Source of the DNA: Eudorina sp. 2006-703-Eu-15
Lineage: Eukaryota > Chlorophyta > Chlorophyceae > Chlamydomonadales > Volvocaceae
Direction of reading: 5' to 3'
Length of the DNA: 64,000 bases
Assembly: GCA_003117195.1 (NCBI GenBank)
Contig: BDSI01000024.1
Location: forward strand, 589,347-653,346
Positions 59,201 through 64,000 of the stretch are shown piece by piece. Numbering within the stretch: the first letter of the stretch is position 1; each line of letters begins with the position of its first letter. The notes under the pieces are model-generated. The model saw only the letters and a list, made by a program, of their open reading frames with translations, did not search any database and was not told the origin of the DNA. Position numbers and translations under genes: made by a program.

Positions 59201-62200
59201 AGGGGGCCTCGGAGGGGCCTGGAAGGGAAGGGGCCTTATGTTCCGTGTACGCAATACCAACCTGCGCTACTCCCTGCTTCAACCCAAACCCAAACCCAAA
59301 CCCAAACCCAAACCCAAACCCAAACCCAAACCCAAACCCAAACCCAAACCCAAACCCAAACCCAAACCCAAACCCAAACCCAAACCCAAACCCCGAACCC
59401 CACCTCCAACGTTCCCCGGGGGTCCCCGCAACAGCCTCCCCTCGGCGCTACGGCACCCACCGGATGGGCTGCTACAGCCAGGCCGGCAAGCTGCCCGCCG
59501 GCTACCTGGGCCTGCCCACCCAGCTGCTGGCCGGCCACCCCGCCCTGACCCCGGAGCGGTGCGCCGCCGAGGTGCGGGCCGCCAACCTGTCCATGGCCGC
59601 CATTCGGAACGGGGAGGACTGCTTCGGGGGCGACCTCCAGGACAAGTGGCTGCTGCCCGCGGCCGCGGAGGGGTGCTGGACGGGCTGCTCGGGCGCCGCG
59701 GGGGTCAACTGCGGCGGCGGCATGACCCTGTTCTCGTTGTGGAAGGTCGTGGGTGAGTCGGTTGGGGGGTGGGGTGGGTGAGTCGGTTGGGGTGGGGTTT
59801 GCAGGGCGGGTCGGGGTGCGGGGGATGAAATTGAAAAGAGAAAAGAAACCCAGAAAGGAATCCGGGCACACCCAGAAATGGGTGCGGGTGTGTGTGGGAG
59901 GGGGGTAGGGCCAAGAGTTGGGGCTTGGGGTTGAAATTGCAAAATGCAAGCCCGGAAACGAACTCGGGGCTTGGGGGATGCGGTATTGCGGTTATCGCCC
60001 CATCTCCCCCACTCCCGTTCCTCCGTAAGTGTCATGGCTTTGTCCAGCACGTTTTCCTCACTGCCGTGCGCATTTGTCACATTCCTGTGTTCATTCGAAT
60101 CGATCGCCCTTCCCGCTGCAACTCGTCCCCTTTCCCCCTTCCCCGCCCCCTCTTTTCCTCCCCCTTTTCCCGCCGCCCCCCCCCCGCCGCCCCGCCCCGC
60201 CAGACCGCTACACCCTGCGGTCCGGCATGATGACGTCATACTCGTACACGTCCGCCAGCTCGCCGTGCAGCGAGGATGAGGCGCCCGCCACCATCCGCTC
60301 CCCCGAGGAGGACCTCGTCGTCAACCAGGTCATGACGGTACGGCATGGGCCGTCTGTACTCGCTGATGGGGTTGCCGTGCGCTTTTGTCCTGGGCCCCCT
60401 CCTCCTCGGTCAGGCCCCCCTTGCCCGGCATCGCTGCACTGCCGGGGAGGGACGGGCACTGCCTCGAGCCGCGGCGAGCGCCTGCGGGGCAGCTGCCTGG
60501 ACTGCCGAACGGGTGCAAGGGCGGTGGGGGTAGTGAGGGTGGGAGGACATGCGTGTTCGGATCCCCTACATATGACACCTAACCACCCAACCGCCCAACC
60601 GCCCCCAACGCACCCACACGCCCCAGGCTCAGTCCCTGAGCAGCGCCTTCATCGGCCTGTGGAGCGAGCTGACCCCCCTGGTGGACCGGGGGGACCCCAG
60701 CTGGGTCTGGCGGAGTGCGGAGTCGTACACCGACCCCATCACCGTGAAGGCCGGTGAGGGCCAGGGAGGGGCCTGGTGTTGTGGCCTGCCTTAACGAAGA
60801 AGCGCGAGAAGCGCTTGCAAGCTGATGCTTCCGATCTCGGATCGCTCCAGCCAGGACCACTACACCCGGTCGGGGGGCCACCTGCTCTCGCTCCTCCGCC
60901 TCGTCCGCGATGTGGATGTCAAGAGTTGATGTTGTTGGTTGTTGATGTTGATGCTGTTGGTGTTGATGCGTTGCTTTTGTATTTGTTGATGATGTTGGTG
61001 TTGGTGGTGTCGTGCAATGTCCCCAGGGGAGGTGGCTTTCGGCGCCTGGTACGACAGCCCGGAGGAGGTCCTCGGCTACCAGTCCTGCGTCAAGTACGAC
61101 ATGTCCACCCGTGCCATGTCCATGGCGGGGTTCAGCGTGCCGCCGCCCCGGGCCTCCCGCGCCCTCCGCGGCTGGGTTTCGGAGCCCTGCGACAGTCAGG
61201 TGCTGCAGGACGTGGTGTGCGAGCAGCTGCCCTGGCTGCTGCCGGTGAGAGGGGAGGTGGTGGGGGCAGCCCGGCGGGACGTTGGGGGTTGGCGGTGTTG
61301 GGGGGTGTTTAGAAATGCAACCCGCCCGCCCGCCCGAACCCAGGCACAAATATCCTTGCCATATATGCTGGGGGGGTTATAGAAGTGGAATGGTTCCGGA
61401 GCAGGTCCCCCGGGGTGTCGATGTGGCGGTTGGGGACACGGGACTGGCAATCGGGGGTGCACGTACACAAACACTCCACGTTTTTCTTCAAACACACACC
61501 CTCCCCTTATCTCCCCTCACCCCCTTTCCCCTCCTCCCCCTCCTCCCCCTCCTCCCCCTCCTCCACCCCTACCCGTCAGCAATTCACGTTCGTGGGCTGC
61601 TTCCTGCACGACGGGACCAACCGGGTGGTGCTGGGCGACAAGCTGTCGGACGTCACCGCCTCCATGAACATTTCCACGTAAGTGAGCGGTGCCACCACAG
61701 CCGTGGAAAGCTGACCATCGACCTGGGGTGATTCCTGTGTCCGTGTGTTCGTCACGCCCCCCGTCGCCTGTCACGCCGGGCTTGTCTTCTCGCGGCGCAG
61801 TGTCCTTACACCTACCCCGTCTCATCCGTCATGCCCTCCCCACCCGCCCCCTGCAGATGTGCCGCCCTGGCCCGGGACCACCTGTACAACATCTTCGGCC
61901 TGTCGGAGGGCGGCCAGTGCTGGGGCGCCGGCGCGCTGTCCTTCACCGCCGTCAAGGCCGCCGCCACCACCGCCACCGCTGACTGCTACTCCCCCTGCCC
62001 CGGCACCGACCCGTCGGAGCCGGAGCCGTGCGGCGGCTCCGGAACCATGATGGTGTTCATGCAGAGCGCCACCGGCTTCAACCTGGCTAAGGGGCGGCCG
62101 GTGGTGGCGGGGTCGCCCACACGCGCCGGCATGGGGGCGGTGTGGGGAGTGGGCGAGGGGCTGGAGGTGGTGACGGACGGGGCGCCGGGCTCCGGCGCCT

Positions 62201-64000
62201 TCCTCACGCGGGACATGTGCGTCACGACGGCCAAGCAGGTGATGACCTGAGGACGTGCATGGGGGAGGGAGGGAGGGGGTTGGGGTTGGAGTTGGAAGGT
62301 GGAAGGGGACGGAATCCAAGGACATGGGGGGCCGTAGAGGATAGGATGCAGACGCTGTGCTGTGCTGTGCTGTGCTTTCCCTGCTCCCTCTCCGGTCCCT
62401 GAAAATTGCGATCGCCCTGTCCGTGCCTTCCTCGTCCCCGAGCAGCCACCCCACCGGACCCTAGTCAAACTGCTTTTCCTTTACCTTCTCCCCCCTGACC
62501 CCCGACCCTTCCCCGACCCTTCCCCGACCCTTCCCCGACCGCTCACCCCCCGCGCAGCTGCGCCCCTGGCTGGGCATCACCCTGCGCAACCCCCAGACGA
62601 TCACCACCGTCCGACTGCTGGCCCCGCCCGACTGCTGGCTCTACCACGCAGCCGACCAGGTGGCCAACCCCTACCCCGACTCGCGGACCAACTCCTGCCC
62701 CTCCTTCGGCCTGCACGACCTGGAGGTGTGGGTGGGGGACGCCCCGCTGGGGCCCGACACGCTGCCCGACACCCTCAACGCCACACATAGCCGCTGCGGC
62801 ACGTTCTCCGGCGTCGCGGCGGCGGGGCGGTGGGTTGAGGTGGCGTGCGGGGCCTGGGGGAAGACCGTCGTAATTGTACGGCAGGAGGGCGCGGCGCCGG
62901 CGGGGCTGGCGCTGTGCGAGGCGCAGCTGATCGGCGACGTGACGTACGGGTCGCCGGCGCCGCCGCCGCCGCCGCCGCCGCCGGCGACGCTGGGGTGTTA
63001 CCCGGTGGACAACGCGGCGGTGGATGTCGTACGGGGGTGCCGGTCGTACGGACCGGGCTCGGACGCGAATTACCCGTGTGACAACGCGTACGACCTAGAC
63101 AGTACGACATACTGGTGAGGAGGGCTGGAGGGGCCGCGCCGTTGTGGGATGGCCCTCGGGGCGTGGGATGGGTGTAGAGGGGATGGGTGGGATGAGCTGG
63201 CCGAGAGGTAGGTCGGGGGCGAGTTTCGGAGCCGGCAGGTTTCCAGCGGCGGGCTCTGTGTGTGGGTGCCGGGATGTCCGAGGAGGGCAAAGGGGGAGAC
63301 GAGGAGGCGACTGATCTCAACTGCTAGCGGCTGCCGGTGTGTGACCTGACGGCACTGAAAACACACGACACGTTCTCTGAGCGCCACCCTTCTTGAGCGC
63401 CGCGCCCGCAAGTCCCTGCCAGGTCCCCCCCCCCAAATCCCCCATATTCCCTCCCCCGAGCCCCAACCCTCTCGTCCCCCCGACCGCGGGCCCCCTCCCG
63501 GTGTGCAGGAGCCGCGAGACCTCGGGGTCCGGCCAGGTGCTCGTCCTGCAGCTCACGGCGCCGTACAGTCTGTGCCGGGTCACCGTTGACGTGAGTAACC
63601 TCGACGCAACATAAACCTCCAAGACACCTTTGAGACGGGTCGCGTGGTGGGCTGCTCATGCCCCACGGCTCTTTGACAAAAGGGGGAGGGGTGAGAAAGG
63701 AAAACAGCCCAGAACGGCGACAAATACAGTGTACAGTGATCCGCTTCAACCTCTCCGCGCCGGCCGCGTCCACCCCACCCTCCTGCGCCGTCGCCTCCGT
63801 TCGCCCACCCGCCTTAACCGTCGCCACTGCGCCTTCTTGAAGACTTGCTCTTGCCTCGCCAAATTCATTCGTCCCCGCCCTCGCCTGCATCCGGTCCCAG
63901 CCCACACACCACCACCCCGCATCTGCCCACCCCTCCCCCCCTTCCCCAGTGGGGCTGTGACTCGTTAAGAGGCTGCACCATGTCCGTGGCCTCCTACGTG
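47258..64000 (+). CDS. secreted multi-lectin protein (PAN, H-lectin-like, WSC, C-type lectin, F-type lectin), 5' 29 exons, partial
   Basis: Exons: 47258-47324, 47518-47674, 48161-48258, 48605-48761, 49353-49459, 49912-50087, 50713-51032, 51462-51622, 52248-52405, 52870-53018, 53319-53551, 53804-53959, 54254-54386, 54744-54928, 55600-55759, 56370-56515, 57203-57357, 57719-57827, 58164-58333, 58875-59070, 59435-59752, 60204-60337, 60627-60753, 61027-61244, 61580-61677, 61857-62238, 62558-63114, 63509-63590, 63950-64000. They give 1720 residues in frame, running off the window. TAA directly precedes the ATG; residues 1-23 are a signal peptide. Modules: PAN (about 30-90; WQACADLCQSYFECVGFTY); H-type-lectin-like strands (about 115-190, 333-398, 972-1055; LRVAWLAV, LQVSYMAVWDG); WSC (420-516, 650-752, 1065-1170, 1331-1440; FVGCYSDVGG, GCWTGC); C-type lectin (517-646, VWLGM, NWYN, WADVGC, VVCE; a second at 1171-1330, GWVSEPC, DVVCE); F-type-lectin/discoidin-like (1491-1640, PWLGITLRN), then a Pro run and the start of another. 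Probably wall or matrix carbohydrate binding (inference). Confidence 0.9.
50138..50172 (-). repeat. R1 copy, inverted, near a donor
   Basis: GGTATTATAGGAATTTGGTA on the plus strand is the reverse complement of the R1 core. It lies 50 nt after the exon 6 donor of the multi-lectin gene. Confidence 0.5.
50185..50226 (-). repeat. dispersed element R3, inverted
   Basis: TTTTGCGGTTTCGCTGTTTT and the adjoining TTGGCAAAAAGG form the reverse complement of R3. Confidence 0.5.
50219..50332. repeat. 12-bp GCAGGCTGGGCC array
   Basis: About nine perfect copies of GGCTGGGCCGCA lie in the intron between exons 6 and 7 of the multi-lectin gene. Confidence 0.97.
50627..50670 (+). repeat. R1 copy before exon 7 of the multi-lectin gene
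   Basis: GCGCAGTATAAATATGTCTA followed by CCAATTTCTTATATCCCC ends about 45 nt before the acceptor at 50713. It is nearly identical to the UFD2 array unit. Confidence 0.8.
52137..52190 (+). repeat. dispersed element R2
   Basis: GCGTTCTTCGGTTTTACTTC and TTTTCAATTTAACCCCC end about 57 nt before the exon 9 acceptor of the multi-lectin gene. Confidence 0.65.
52720..52797 (+). repeat. R1 copies before exon 10 of the multi-lectin gene
   Basis: GGCAGCAGCGCAATTTAAAC is followed by a second unit with GAATATGTCTACGAATTACC and ATACACCCC. They lie upstream of the acceptor at 52870. Confidence 0.75.
53659..53692 (+). repeat. R1 partial copy before exon 12 of the multi-lectin gene
   Basis: TATGGTCTACCAGTTTCCCA followed by TACCCC lies in the intron ending at the acceptor 53803. 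Confidence 0.5.
54950..54998 (-). repeat. dispersed element R2, inverted
   Basis: GGGGTTAAATTGAAATAAAG and ACCCGAAACGAACCCGGGC on the plus strand lie just after the exon 14 donor. Confidence 0.65.
55192..55226 (-). repeat. dispersed element R3, inverted
   Basis: TTGCGGTTTCGTTGTCTTAA followed by TTGACAAAGG is the reverse complement of R3. Confidence 0.65.
58839..58865 (+). repeat. dispersed element R4
   Basis: CGCGGGTTGCATTTCTAAAA lies directly upstream of the exon 20 acceptor of the multi-lectin gene. Confidence 0.65.
59282..59391. repeat. (AACCCA)n array, about 18 units
   Basis: A perfect hexanucleotide CCCAAA/TTTGGG run lies in the intron before exon 21 of the multi-lectin gene. It is telomere-like in style but not the TTTAGGG or TTTTAGGG repeat of green algae. 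Confidence 0.97.
59821..59970 (-). repeat. dispersed element R2, two inverted copies
   Basis: GATGAAATTGAAAAGAGAAA with AATCCGGGCACACCC, and then TTGAAATTGCAAAATGCAAG with CCGGAAACGAACTCGGG, both match the reverse complement of R2. They lie after the exon 21 donor. Confidence 0.6.
61304..61336 (-). repeat. dispersed element R4, inverted
   Basis: GTGTTTAGAAATGCAACCCG followed by CCCGCCCGCCCG lies after the exon 24 donor. Confidence 0.65.

Noticed and set aside
59282..59391. Interstitial telomere
   Set aside because: The unit is TTTGGG/CCCAAA rather than the TTTAGGG or TTTTAGGG repeats of green algae, and it lies inside a gene's intron.

Overview
The window is nuclear DNA of a green alga, most likely a chlamydomonad/volvocine species. 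The evidence is GC-rich exons with strong G/C at third codon positions, many short GT-AG introns packed with TG/CA and G-rich satellites, an intron-containing elongator tRNA-Met, and an extracellular-matrix-type gene built from PAN, WSC and lectin modules. The genus assignment is inference. I built the gene models by hand from splice signals and reading-phase continuity. In every model except one optional exon of the fourth gene, the exon lengths add up to an uninterrupted frame.

Layout. (1) 1006-6906, minus: a complete 11-exon gene for a 512-residue type II membrane protein that looks like a Golgi glycosyltransferase. One of its introns holds a tRNA-Met gene (3788-3880) on the opposite strand. 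(2) 7344-20969, plus: a complete 22-exon gene for a 1063-residue ubiquitin chain elongation factor E4 (UFD2) ending in a U-box. It is divergent from gene 1 across a 437-bp AT-rich spacer. (3) 21.1-26.5 kb: a less GC-rich, gene-poor block with two near-identical ~443-bp direct repeats 5.0 kb apart. Each repeat carries the tails of two convergent, overlapping coding-like frames. (4) 27336-32574, minus: a complete 10-exon gene for a 367-residue coclaurine-N-methyltransferase-like, SAM-dependent methyltransferase. (5) 34266-46382, plus: a very large unrecognised protein of about 2400 residues with a signal peptide, low-complexity tracts and a hydrophobic membrane pair. (6) 47258 to the window end, plus: the first 29 exons (1720 residues) of a secreted multi-lectin protein containing PAN, H-type-lectin-like, WSC, C-type-lectin and F-type-lectin/discoidin-like modules. 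It continues beyond 64000.

The genes do not form a pathway. UFD2 belongs to cytosolic/nuclear protein quality control. The glycosyltransferase-like protein and the multi-lectin protein could both serve cell wall or matrix biology, but that link is inference.

The most unusual signal is in the introns. At least five short dispersed sequence families recur across unrelated genes. One of them (core ATATGTCTACCAATTT) sits repeatedly about 10-110 nt upstream of 3' splice sites in four different genes, and has expanded to eight tandem 52-bp copies against the acceptor of UFD2 exon 6. This resembles intron-borne mobile modules (introner-like) or a lineage-specific acceptor element.
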